Assembly (NCBI RefSeq): GCF_008693065.1
Contig: NZ_VXKH01000001.1
Location: 100,851 to 164,850, forward strand
DNA: 64,000 bases
DNA from: Corynebacterium tuscaniense
GTDB taxonomy: Bacteria; Actinomycetota; Actinomycetes; Mycobacteriales; Mycobacteriaceae
Direction: 5' to 3'
The first letter of the stretch is position 1, and each line of letters begins with the position of its first letter. The translations under genes and the position numbers were made by a program. Below the pieces are notes generated by a model. The model had not been told where the DNA came from and made no database searches. It was given only the letters and a program-made list of their open reading frames with translations. Shown piece after piece: positions 56,454-64,000 of the stretch.

Positions 56454-57202
56454 CCGGTGCGGTCCAGAGTCTTCTCGGCTGTCTCGAGGTCAGAGGATAT
56501 GTCCTCTAAGTACGCAGCGAGCTCCTCCGCATAGAAGAACTTCTTCGCCTGCCCACCACGATTTAGCTGGTTATGAAGGTTGTCGATGTTGCGGTGCATG
56601 TGGCTGGTGATGCGGCGGGATTCGTCGATAAGCAATGGGTCGGTGAGATCCATGCTCTGTAGGCTTTGCGCATCACGCTGTAGTTCATCGAGCACCGTGC
56701 TGTCTTCCGGCGTTGGGGAAAAGCATTCCACTCCGACTCCGAAGATCCCGGTTTTCTTATGCTTTGGGCCAGCCTCCGCAGCCAGGATCCGGTCGTAGAA
56801 TTTCCGGTTCGGCTCAAAGAGGACGGCGCGGGCGTACCCCTCTTTCACGAGGGTCTCATTAATGAAGCTGCCTTCCTTGAACACGCCAGCCAGATCGCGC
56901 CCGTAGCGGTCCTGGTGTTCAACGTCGTATTCAAGCGTGACCTTTGTGCCAGCGGGGATGAGCTCCTCCAGGCGCTGCTTGGCTTCCTGAGCTAAGCATT
57001 CGTCCGGGGCGCCGTCGCGCCCGATCTCAGGTGTGTCGATGTTGAGTAGTCTCACCCGAATTGTGTCGGAGCCGGTGGAGACATCAATGGTGTCACCATC
57101 AATGACGCGGTCAACGGTTGCGTTGTCGCCCATGACATCCGCAACCGTCATTCCCGCACCCACGATGGCGGCTGCCCCCACAGCTACAAGCCATTTCTTC
57201 AT
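56450..57202 (-). CDS. Thermonuclease-type (SNase) exported protein
   Basis: This is a 250-residue protein of the staphylococcal nuclease family. The N-terminus has a signal or anchor helix (LVAVGAAAIVGAGMTV). The SNase domain (residues 28-155) shows DGDTIDV, the catalytic IRVRLLNIDTPE and DRYGRDLAGV. The C-terminal 90 residues are a charged helical extension (LLIDESRRITSHMHRN). It may digest extracellular DNA or RNA. Codons for LLIDE hold an exact copy of the repeated 11-mer. Confidence 0.82.
   Translation of the reverse strand: MKKWLVAVGAAAIVGAGMTVADVMGDNATVDRVIDGDTIDVSTGSDTIRVRLLNIDTPEIGRDGAPDECLAQEAKQRLEELIPAGTKVTLEYDVEHQDRYGRDLAGVFKEGSFINETLVKEGYARAVLFEPNRKFYDRILAAEAGPKHKKTGIFGVGVECFSPTPEDSTVLDELQRDAQSLQSMDLTDPLLIDESRRITSHMHRNIDNLHNQLNRGGQAKKFFYAEELAAYLEDISSDLETAEKTLDRTG
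56623..56633 (+). repeat. Exact copy 12 of the 11-mer
   Basis: Inside the thermonuclease gene; minus-strand codons read LLIDE. Confidence 0.9.
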
Positions 57203-57211
57203 CTAGTGCAC

Positions 57212-57940
57212 CTAAAAGGTCAAAAACGGTGCCACCATCAGGACCACAAGCAGTGCCACGAGCGTGAAAATATACCGCTTCACTGGTGCATGAGCCCAGT
57301 TCAAATCGACCTTGGTTTGGTTGAAGGGTGAGACCCAGGTGACCATCGGGTCCTTGGGCTCGTTGTAGAAGCCCATGCCACCGCCGAAGCCGAAGTACTT
57401 CTGGCGGGCGCGCTCCTCATCATCGGTAGGCATGGCTTCCAGCTGGTTCGGCCAGCGGGAGATCTGAACAAAGGTGTACCCCAGTGCTGCGACGATGCTA
57501 GCGATCAGCACGATGATGGCGGCGGTGAGGTAGCCCCGGTAAGCAGGGAAAGTGAGAGTGAACTGCATGAGGCACATCGGCACGACGGTGGCGAGTGCTA
57601 ACCAGGCGAGTGAACGCTCAGTGATCCTGAGTAGGGTGGCGGCCTTATCGGCAGCGGTGTTAGAGAAGGGGATGACGGGATCGTCGGTGGCGACAGGGAC
57701 ACGGATATGCGCGAAGGAGGGCCGGGGTGCTGAGATGGCCACGAGCACGAGGAGCAGCACGGAGTACCACACGCCGAAAGTGGCGGCGGGTATGGACTTC
57801 GGCTCAGTCCGGTCGACCTCGCCGCCGGGGCCCACGTGTACGGGAATGTTGTCCGGCGCCGCATCAATATTCAGCACGATCAACGCGAAGCTGAACAGTG
57901 CAAAAGCTACTGCGACACCATAAATAGGTCGAGAGGACAT
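57212..57940 (-). CDS. DUF1648 membrane protein
   Basis: This is a 242-residue protein with an N-terminal DUF1648 (SdpI-like) segment (IPVHVGPGGEVDRTEPK), about five membrane helices, and a FYNEPKDPMVTWV stretch resembling DUF5808. SdpI-type proteins can confer immunity to membrane-active peptides, but the function here is unknown. It lies ten bases upstream of the nuclease gene on the same strand, so they may be co-transcribed. Confidence 0.65.
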   Translation of the reverse strand: MSSRPIYGVAVAFALFSFALIVLNIDAAPDNIPVHVGPGGEVDRTEPKSIPAATFGVWYSVLLLVLVAISAPRPSFAHIRVPVATDDPVIPFSNTAADKAATLLRITERSLAWLALATVVPMCLMQFTLTFPAYRGYLTAAIIVLIASIVAALGYTFVQISRWPNQLEAMPTDDEERARQKYFGFGGGMGFYNEPKDPMVTWVSPFNQTKVDLNWAHAPVKRYIFTLVALLVVLMVAPFLTF

Positions 57941-57981
57941 AGAACAACTTTAGCCACGGAGGGAACCAAACCGGCGCAAGG

Positions 57982-58734
57982 CTAAACGACGAGCGTCAGC
58001 TGGTTCCCGTCCACTTCCACCGTCATGCCGTTGCCCTCGGCGATGGCGGCAACGCCCTCGATGTCGGTGACCGAGTCCGCATCGAGGGCGGTTGCAAGCA
58101 CGCGAGCGAGCTCGCCTTTGTAGTGCTTGTTGTAGTGGCTGACCACCTTGCGCGTGCCATCTTCCTGCACGGACTCGACGCGGACGGTCACCGCGCCGGG
58201 GACGGGGCCGAGTTGCTGGTAGGCGCCGGAGCGCATGTCTACGATCAAATCGTCGACTGAGAGCAGCACATCGGTGATGGCGGTGCCCCAGCGGGCTTTC
58301 ATAGTGGGCACGGCCGTTTTCTGTGCTTCCACCCCAGCCACTTGCGGATGGGGTGGAAGTTTGGAGCCGCCGGAGAGCCGATAGCGGGGGATCGTGTCGG
58401 TAGCACGGACAACACCGAACAGCGCGGAGCCGATCGCTAGGTGGCGCAGGGCGGGGTCGGGGAGGGTGTCGGCAGACAATGCGTCGTAAAGCACTCCCGT
58501 ATAGCGGTAGATTGCGGGCATGACGGGCGCTGAGCGCAGTTCGAGGTTCTCTGCGGCTTCCTCGCGTTTGGTGGGCGGGAGTTTGAGAGCGGACATCATC
58601 TCGTCGAGGTCGAGCGCGGCAAGGTCATCCATAATCTCGTTGCGGATCGGGTCGAGGGAGGGGAAGGAGACGTCGATGCCGTCCATTTCGCCACCGGGAG
58701 CTTTGGTTTCGGAGGGCGGAAGCACAATCAGCAT
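57982..58734 (-). CDS. yaaA: YaaA (DUF328) family protein
   Basis: This is a 250-residue cytosolic protein. YaaA of E. coli limits intracellular iron under peroxide stress and binds [18 protein letters not shown] at the N-terminus and the internal [21 protein letters not shown] with [21 protein letters not shown] [15 protein letters not shown] give the family. I chose the ATG at 58734; three bases upstream codons to 58743 are in frame. It is divergent from proS with a 44-bp gap. Confidence 0.88.
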   Translation of the reverse strand: MLIVLPPSETKAPGGEMDGIDVSFPSLDPIRNEIMDDLAALDLDEMMSALKLPPTKREEAAENLELRSAPVMPAIYRYTGVLYDALSADTLPDPALRHLAIGSALFGVVRATDTIPRYRLSGGSKLPPHPQVAGVEAQKTAVPTMKARWGTAITDVLLSVDDLIVDMRSGAYQQLGPVPGAVTVRVESVQEDGTRKVVSHYNKHYKGELARVLATALDADSVTDIEGVAAIAEGNGMTVEVDGNQLTLVV

Positions 58735-58778
58735 GCCGTCCAAACTACATGTCTACGGGCAGGGTTAAGATGACGGGC

Positions 58779-60557
58779 ATGATCACACGTTTGTCCACGC
58801 TGTTCCTACGCACCCTGCGCGAAGACCCCGCTGATGCTGAGGTGCCCAGCCATAAGCTTTTGGTGCGCGCCGGGTATATCCGCCGAGCGGCGCCGGGCGT
58901 GTACTCGTGGTTGCCGCTGGGTTTGCGGGCGGTGCGCAATATTGAGGAGATCGTGCGCGAGGAGATGAACGCGATCGGCGCGCAGGAGCTCCTGTTCCCG
59001 GCGCTTTTGCCGCGTGAGCCGTATGAGACGACGAACCGGTGGACCGAGTACGGTGACGATCTTTTCCGCCTGAAGGACCGCAAGGGCACGGACATGCTGC
59101 TGGGCCCGACGCATGAAGAGATGTTCACCCTCGCCGTGAAAGACCTGTACTCGTCGTACAAGGATTTCCCGGTGACGCTGTACCAGATTCAGACGAAGTA
59201 CCGCGATGAGGCACGGCCGCGCGCGGGCATTCTGCGTGGGCGTGAGTTCGTGATGAAGGATTCCTACTCCTTCGACATGTCCGATGAGGGCCTGGATGAC
59301 TCCTACGCGAAGCACCGTGGCGCGTACCAGCGGATCTTCGACCGTGTTGGCCTGAAGTACGAGATTTGCCAGGCCACGTCGGGTGCGATGGGTGGTTCCG
59401 CATCCGAGGAGTTCCTCGCCTACTCGGACAATGGTGAGGACACGTTCGTGGTGTCCACTGCGGGCAACTTCGCGGCGAACGTGGAGGCTGTGGTGACGGT
59501 ACCGCCGGCAGAGCAGCCGATCGAGGGCCAGCCGGAAGCAGTCGTGCACGATACGCCGAAGTCGGAGACCATCGACACGCTAGTTGAGTGGGCGAATGGT
59601 GCAGGCGTGCTTGTTGACGGGCGTGCGGTCGAAGCCGCCGACACCCTCAAGTGCATGGTTGTGAAGATCAATGACCCACGCCAGGTAGACGAAGATGGCA
59701 AGCCGGTCGGCCCGCAGCTGACTGGTGTTCTCATCCCGGGTGACCGCGAGCTGGATGAAAAGCGCCTCGAGGCGTCCCTCGAACCGGCCACCTTTGAGCT
59801 GGCCAGCGAAGAGGACTTCAAGAACAATTCCTTCCTGGTCAAGGGCTACGTCGGCCCGAAGGCACTTAACGCCAATGGTGTGAAGGTCTACGCGGATCCG
59901 CGCGTTGTGGCTGGGTCGTCCTGGATCACCGGTGCAGATGCGCCACAGAAGCACGTGGTCGGCCTGGTTGCTGGCCGTGACTTCGAGGTGGATGAGTTCA
60001 TCGAGGCAGCGGAGATCAAGGAGGGCGATCCGTCGCCGTCCGGCAATGGCACGGTGAAGCTGGCGCGCGGCATTGAGCTGGGTCACATCTTCCAGCTTGG
60101 TCGCAAGTACACCGAGGCGATGGATGTGCAGATTCTCGACGAGAACGGCAAGCGCGCTGTGCCCACGATGGGTTCCTACGGCATCGGCGTCACCCGCATG
60201 CTCGCGGTGATCGCGGAGCAAACCCACGATGAGAAGGGGCTGGTGTGGCCGAGGGAGATCGCGCCGTACCAGGTGCACCTCGCCGTAGCTAATAAGGATG
60301 CGGCCGCGCTCGAGGAAGGTGAGCGCCTCGTGGGAGAGTTTGAGAAGGCCGGTATCGATGTGCTTTTCGACGATCGCCCGAAAGTCTCCCCAGGCGTTAA
60401 GTTCAAGGATGCTGAGCTCCTAGGCATGCCCTTCATTGTGATCCTGGGGCGTTCTTTCGCCGACGGCATTATCGAGCTGCGTATCCGCGGTGGTGAAACG
60501 TTGGAGGTGCCGGCAAGCCAGATCGTGGAAAAGGTACTCGAGCTGGTTAACGGCTAG
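58779..60557 (+). CDS. proS: Prolyl-tRNA synthetase
   Basis: ProRS charges tRNA-Pro. The 592-residue protein is the bacterial type with an editing (INS) domain between residues 210 and 400. Motif 2 is seen in [20 protein letters not shown], motif 3 in [14 protein letters not shown], and the anticodon domain at the C-terminus. TAAGAT at 58766-58771 lies seven bases before the ATG at 58779, so the mRNA may be leaderless. An ATG at 58770 would overlap this -10. The stop overlaps the convergent lipoprotein gene by four bases. Confidence 0.95.
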   Translation: MITRLSTLFLRTLREDPADAEVPSHKLLVRAGYIRRAAPGVYSWLPLGLRAVRNIEEIVREEMNAIGAQELLFPALLPREPYETTNRWTEYGDDLFRLKDRKGTDMLLGPTHEEMFTLAVKDLYSSYKDFPVTLYQIQTKYRDEARPRAGILRGREFVMKDSYSFDMSDEGLDDSYAKHRGAYQRIFDRVGLKYEICQATSGAMGGSASEEFLAYSDNGEDTFVVSTAGNFAANVEAVVTVPPAEQPIEGQPEAVVHDTPKSETIDTLVEWANGAGVLVDGRAVEAADTLKCMVVKINDPRQVDEDGKPVGPQLTGVLIPGDRELDEKRLEASLEPATFELASEEDFKNNSFLVKGYVGPKALNANGVKVYADPRVVAGSSWITGADAPQKHVVGLVAGRDFEVDEFIEAAEIKEGDPSPSGNGTVKLARGIELGHIFQLGRKYTEAMDVQILDENGKRAVPTMGSYGIGVTRMLAVIAEQTHDEKGLVWPREIAPYQVHLAVANKDAAALEEGERLVGEFEKAGIDVLFDDRPKVSPGVKFKDAELLGMPFIVILGRSFADGIIELRIRGGETLEVPASQIVEKVLELVNG

Positions 60558-61363
60558 TTTTGGTTGGCCGCGCTTTGGGCGTGGCCGGCCAACAGGATGG
60601 CTAGTTCACGCCATTCGGGGGAATCGGCGTTGGCGGCTGCGGCGCGCCAATGCTCAACCAGGTTGTTCTCTAGGGCATGAACAAACGCTGTGGCCTCAGC
60701 CGGGTTTGTGGGGGCGCCTTCGGGGATCTCGTAGCCGGCTTCGCGGGTGGGGAGGTCGCCGGTGGGGAAGGCATGGTGGAGGGTGGCCACGCGGGCATCA
60801 TGAAGCAAACGTAGATCGTTGATACGACTGTGGAGCTGCGTGTCTGCGTAGGCGCTGGCGATGTCCAGGCCGAATTCGACGGCGTACTCGGCGCTGAGCA
60901 GTTCCTTGGCGGCATTGAGGGGCTCAAGCCCCTCAATGGGGGACTTAAAGCCATCAATCGGGAGTTCCGCGGTGGAGGCAGCATCAATCGCTTGGGCAAT
61001 GACGAGGTCGCGCGAGTCGGCGGGCACCTTCGTGGCGACCTGAGCGGTTTGCGCGACAAGTTCCTGTGCGTTGCCACTGGCTGGGAGATCGGTGTCGCCG
61101 TACGTGACATTGCACGAGGTGGGCACTTCGCCCCGGTCGTTTATCCCGCACAGTCGTCGCGCTTCCTCTTGGAGTTGGTCGGCGTGGGTGGCGCGGAGTT
61201 TGTTCCATTCAGTCTCACCACCTAGTTGATCGGCGGAAGCTTGCTTGGCTAGCTCCATGATTGTGTTGTTGGCGTGCGGGCCGAAGATATCGACAGGGGA
61301 GCAGGCAGTAAGTGGCAATGCGGCCACGATGCACAAGGTGGCGAGATAACGAGGGGACTTCAC
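60554..61363 (-). CDS. Lipoprotein with ferritin-like DUF4439 domain
   Basis: This is a 269-residue protein with a lipoprotein signal ending LPLTAC. The mature part is helical; the last 140 residues ([21 protein letters not shown] through [17 protein letters not shown]) fit the ferritin-like DUF4439 fold seen in Rv2844-type actinobacterial proteins. No metal role is shown. I chose the GTG at 61363; an ATG at 61408 would precede a non-signal stretch. It is divergent from rimP. Confidence 0.72.
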   Translation of the reverse strand: MKSPRYLATLCIVAALPLTACSPVDIFGPHANNTIMELAKQASADQLGGETEWNKLRATHADQLQEEARRLCGINDRGEVPTSCNVTYGDTDLPASGNAQELVAQTAQVATKVPADSRDLVIAQAIDAASTAELPIDGFKSPIEGLEPLNAAKELLSAEYAVEFGLDIASAYADTQLHSRINDLRLLHDARVATLHHAFPTGDLPTREAGYEIPEGAPTNPAEATAFVHALENNLVEHWRAAAANADSPEWRELAILLAGHAQSAANQN

Positions 61364-61401
61364 GTGGTTGACCCTACCGGTCGGACAGTACAGTGGCCTG
61401 C

Positions 61402-61956
61402 ATGGCATTCCCGCAAGTTGAAGAACTCACTGCTCTCATTCGTCCCGTCACCGATGCTCGCGGCTTTGACATTGAAGCCGTGAAAACGGTCAAAGCTGGC
61501 AAGAAGTCGCAGGTTGTTATCGCTGTTTCTGGTGATGACGCGCCGACGCTGGACCAGTTGGAAGATGTGTCTAATGAGCTTTCCGAGCTTTTCGACGCTG
61601 CCGAGGAGCGCGGTGACGTCAACTTTGGCGCCGGCTATACCCTGGAAGTAACTACCCCGGGTGTCGATCTCCCGCTCACGGAGCTGCGCCATTGGCGCCG
61701 TAATCGTGGCCGATTGGTGAAGGTTGACGGGGACATCTTCCGTGTTGGTGCTCTTGATGGCGCAACCGGACAGGTGGTGCTCGTGGTGCCGGTGAAGAAG
61801 GGTGAGCCCGGTGTGCGTGTGGTTCCCATTTCGGATGTGTCGGGTGCAGTGGTAGAAATTGAGTTCAACACTCCGCCAGTTCAGGAGATCGAATTGGCGG
61901 AAACACCCTTCGGCGAAATTGCTGAGGAAAGCACCACTGGGAAGGACGACAAGTGA
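61402..61956 (+). CDS. rimP: Ribosome maturation factor RimP
   Basis: RimP helps 30S assembly. The 184-residue protein has the N-terminal domain (FPQVEELTALIRPVTDARGFDI) and the LDQLEDVSNELSELFDAAE region, followed by YTLEVTTPGVDLPLT. The ATG at 61402 gives MAFPQV; a GTG at 61393 adds three residues. The stop overlaps nusA. The order rimP, nusA, ylxR, infB is the classic operon. Confidence 0.95.
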   Translation: MAFPQVEELTALIRPVTDARGFDIEAVKTVKAGKKSQVVIAVSGDDAPTLDQLEDVSNELSELFDAAEERGDVNFGAGYTLEVTTPGVDLPLTELRHWRRNRGRLVKVDGDIFRVGALDGATGQVVLVVPVKKGEPGVRVVPISDVSGAVVEIEFNTPPVQEIELAETPFGEIAEESTTGKDDK

Positions 61957-62990
61957 ATATTGACATCGCAGCGCTCAAAAGTATTGAGAAGGAAGCCGGG
62001 ATTCCGGTTGATGACCTGTTGGGAACGATTGCGGCCGCTCTGCTGCACGCCTACCGCGAGCACAAGAATGACGGCATCGCACCGACGCAGCCTGATGAGG
62101 GGTCGAAGGCGCGTGTGGATGTTGACACCGAAACTGGTGATGTAGCGGTGATTGTCAGCGAATTGGACGAAGAGGGCAACGTCACTTCCGAATTCGACGA
62201 CACCCCGGTGAACTTCTCCCGCGTAGGCGCGTTGGCTGTGCGCAACGCCATCTTGAAACGCCTGCGTCAGGCAGAGGCCCAGCGCGCATTCGGTGAGTAC
62301 TCCGAGCTAGAAGGCAAAGTTGTCTCCGGTGTTGTACAGCGTGATGCCAATGCGAACGCCCGTGGCATCGTTGTCGTGCAGCTGGGCACGGAGTCTGATC
62401 CACAGGACGGCATTCTGCTTCCTGCAGAGCAGATCCCGGGGGAGAAGCTCGAGCACGGTGATCGTGTCAAGGCCTACGTGGTGGGTGTTTCTGGCGGTGA
62501 GCGTGGCACGACAGTGAACCTGTCGCGCACGCACCCCGAACTCGTCCGCGGCTTGTTCGCCCTGGAGGTGCCGGAGGTAGCAGATGGGGCAGTGGAGCTC
62601 GTGTCCATTGCTCGTGAGGCTGGACACCGTTCCAAAGTGTCCGTCAAGGGTGTGGCTAAGGGTATCAACGCCAAGGGTGCCTGCATTGGTCCGCGCGGCG
62701 CGCGTGTGACCAACATCATGGGGGAACTTGCCGGTGAGAAGATCGATATCGTTGACTACTCCGATGACCCAGCTGTGTACGTGGGCAATGCGCTCGCGCC
62801 GTCCAAGGTTGTCCGCGTGGAGATTCTTGACCTCGAGGCACAAACCGCCCGAGTCACTGTGCCGGACTACCAACTGTCCTTGGCTATTGGCCGGGAAGGG
62901 CAGAATGCTCGTCTGGCTGCGCGCCTCACAGGGTGGAAAATCGATATTCACTCCGATTCTGGAGTGGGTAACGCAGAACAAGCGGAGTAA
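61953..62990 (+). CDS. nusA: Transcription termination/antitermination factor NusA
   Basis: NusA binds RNA polymerase and nascent RNA to control pausing, termination and rRNA antitermination. The 345-residue protein has an N-terminal polymerase-binding domain, an S1 domain (SELEGKVVSGVVQRD) and two KH domains (IGPRGARVTNIMGEL and LAIGREGQNARLAARL). It lacks the acidic repeats of the E. coli protein, as other actinobacterial NusA do. The GTG start overlaps rimP. Confidence 0.95.
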   Translation: MNIDIAALKSIEKEAGIPVDDLLGTIAAALLHAYREHKNDGIAPTQPDEGSKARVDVDTETGDVAVIVSELDEEGNVTSEFDDTPVNFSRVGALAVRNAILKRLRQAEAQRAFGEYSELEGKVVSGVVQRDANANARGIVVVQLGTESDPQDGILLPAEQIPGEKLEHGDRVKAYVVGVSGGERGTTVNLSRTHPELVRGLFALEVPEVADGAVELVSIAREAGHRSKVSVKGVAKGINAKGACIGPRGARVTNIMGELAGEKIDIVDYSDDPAVYVGNALAPSKVVRVEILDLEAQTARVTVPDYQLSLAIGREGQNARLAARLTGWKIDIHSDSGVGNAEQAE

Positions 62991-63057
62991 CAGTTCGCGG
63001 CAAAGTGGCGTAAGGTGGTTCAGTGGCTTCAATCTGGCAGAACTGCTGGGGTGGGGT

Positions 63058-63068
63058 CGTCGATAAGC
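63058..63068 (+). repeat. Exact copy 13 of the 11-mer (intergenic)
   Basis: Between nusA and ylxR, extended to GCGAAAA and ending at the ylxR start codon. Confidence 0.9.
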
Positions 63069-63072
63069 GAAA

Positions 63073-63384
63073 ATGAGCAAGAAACATGAACCAGTCCGCA
63101 TGTGCATAGCCACGCGCCGACTGCAACCAGCAACAAAGCTCTTGCGCGTCGTCGTCGATCCGGCTGATCCAACACGGATCATCCCCGACCCCAAGCGGAT
63201 CATGCCAGGACGCGGAGCGTGGATCACCCCCACGCTTGTCGCGTGTGAGCAGGCGGAATCACGCCGCGCCTTCGGGCGGGCTCTCCGCGTGTCTGCGAAA
63301 GTAGACACTAGCCATGTGCGCAAGTACATCGCCGTCGTGGAAACCACCATGCCGGCGGGCAAAGCAGTAAGTGAAAAGGACTAA
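63073..63384 (+). CDS. ylxR: YlxR (DUF448) family protein
   Basis: YlxR is a small RNA-binding or nucleoid-associated regulator encoded between nusA and infB. The 103-residue protein has the family core, but the usual R(T/M)C(V/I)xC motif reads RMCIATRR, so the second cysteine is replaced by threonine. GRGAWITPTLVACEQAESRRAFGRALR follows as expected. The upstream sequence ends in the extended motif copy (63058-63072) directly before the ATG, and the ribosome-binding site is weak. Confidence 0.85.
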   Translation: MSKKHEPVRMCIATRRLQPATKLLRVVVDPADPTRIIPDPKRIMPGRGAWITPTLVACEQAESRRAFGRALRVSAKVDTSHVRKYIAVVETTMPAGKAVSEKD

Positions 63385-63448
63385 AGAACTGATGAGTCTT
63401 CAACCATGAAGCAGAAAATGCATCAGCGATGAACGTCATGACCATCGT

Positions 63449-63494
63449 CTAGAGGTCGCTCGCGTAGCTCCGCAAGCTGCCGTGCCACCTCTAG
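63449..63494 (+). promoter_or_regulatory. Leader stem-loop before infB
   Basis: CTAGAGGT (63449-63456) pairs perfectly with ACCTCTAG (63487-63494) about twenty bases before the infB start, leaving AGAGGAG free. No T-run follows; it could influence translation initiation. Confidence 0.4.
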
Positions 63495-63513
63495 CCTGAC
63501 CAAGAGGAGACAC

Positions 63514-64000
63514 GTGCCCGGAAAGCTACGCGTTCACGAACTGGCAAAACAGCTCGGCGTAACAAGTAAAGAACTACTCGCAACCCTGAAAGAGGAAGGC
63601 GAGTTTGTTAAGACTGCTTCTTCCACCATCGAACCCCCGGTGGTGAAGAAAATGATTGCGCTCTACGAAGAGCGCGGTGGCGGTGCTGCCGACGCGAAGG
63701 ATGCGAAGGCCGCAGAAGCACCGAAGAAGCCGGCGGCGAAAACCGCTGCAAAGCCAGCCGTTAAACCGGCGCCGAAGCCGGCTGCTGCGAAACCTGCTGC
63801 GCCAGGACCGAAGTCTGCAGCACCGAAACCCGCAGCACCGAAACCGGCTGCTACGGCGAAGCCCGCCGCCCCCAAGCCTGCTAAGCCGGGGCCGAAACCC
63901 GCAGCACCGAAACCGGCTGCTGCTAAAACGGGGGATGCGGCATCCGCTATGCCGCGCCCAATGCCGAAGCCGGGTGGTCGCCCGCGTGTGGCCAACAACC
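63514..64000 (+). CDS. infB: Translation initiation factor IF-2 (5' part)
   Basis: IF-2 brings initiator tRNA to the ribosome. Only the first 162 codons are visible. They hold the IF2_N domain ([20 protein letters not shown]) and a long Ala/Pro/Lys-rich linker with repeated KPAAPKPAA. The GTG at 63514 follows AGAGGAG. The GTPase domain lies beyond the window. Confidence 0.93.
   Translation, partial: MPGKLRVHELAKQLGVTSKELLATLKEEGEFVKTASSTIEPPVVKKMIALYEERGGGAADAKDAKAAEAPKKPAAKTAAKPAVKPAPKPAAAKPAAPGPKSAAPKPAAPKPAATAKPAAPKPAKPGPKPAAPKPAAAKTGDAASAMPRPMPKPGGRPRVANN

Noticed and set aside
60560..60591. GTTGGCCG/CGGCCAAC stem after proS as a terminator
   Set aside because: The loop is long and no T-run follows on either strand.
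63700..63940. KPAAPKPAA repeats as a tandem DNA repeat or mobile element
   Set aside because: They are the normal low-complexity linker of actinobacterial IF-2, inside an intact frame.

Overview
The window is a piece of a high-GC actinobacterial chromosome, almost certainly a Corynebacterium. The strongest evidence is a glutamate dehydrogenase, a malate:quinone oxidoreductase and a mycothione reductase that read like their C. glutamicum counterparts, together with a SepIVA-type coiled-coil protein, a Rip1-type protease, AmtR-like operators and short secreted corynebacterial proteins. From about 5.3 kb to the right edge the gene order follows, with local gains and losses, the segment known in Mycobacterium tuberculosis as Rv2927c to Rv2839c, so this is core chromosome. 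I see no prophage, insertion sequence, CRISPR array, rRNA or tRNA.

Layout. 1-3.7 kb: a left-truncated M20 amidohydrolase, a GalT/HIT-like DUF4921 protein, a small unknown protein and glycerate kinase. 3.9-10 kb: gdhA, sepIVA, a YceD-type protein, rnc, mutM, an alanine/sodium symporter and acyP. 10-19 kb: smc, ftsY, amtB-glnK and ffh, so both SRP GTPases are present. 19-22 kb: a membrane acyltransferase with a SGNH domain. 21.7-28.6 kb: rpsP, rimM, trmD, tex, rplS, lepB, rnhB and DUF2469. 28.7-33.3 kb: yraN, comM, dprA, xerC and an M23-type protein. 33.6-41.5 kb: rpsB, tsf, pyrH, a DMT transporter, an amidase, frr, cdsA and rlmN. 42-48.4 kb: dxr, rip1, ispG, a class B penicillin-binding lipoprotein and map. 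48.7-53.8 kb: two secreted paralogues, mtr, an alpha/beta hydrolase and mqo. 53.8-58.7 kb: SelO, a YefM antitoxin with a broken YoeB toxin, an RsmC-like methyltransferase, a thermonuclease, a DUF1648 protein and YaaA. 58.8-64 kb: proS, a lipoprotein, rimP, nusA, ylxR and the start of infB.

Themes. Nitrogen: gdhA and amtB-glnK each have an AmtR-like operator, but glnD, which follows glnK in C. glutamicum, is missing here and the GlnK T-loop departs from the usual sequence. Translation and protein export: SRP, signal peptidase, ribosomal proteins, tRNA and rRNA modification, EF-Ts, RRF, RimP, NusA and IF2. Envelope: CdsA, Rip1, the PBP, the acyltransferase and several lipoproteins.

The most unusual signal is not a gene. 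The 11-mer CGTCGATAAGC occurs 13 times exactly on the two strands in 64 kb, where about 0.03 would be expected by chance. It appears in several reading frames, at two stop codons and in two intergenic regions. This looks like DNA-level selection for a repeated recognition sequence.
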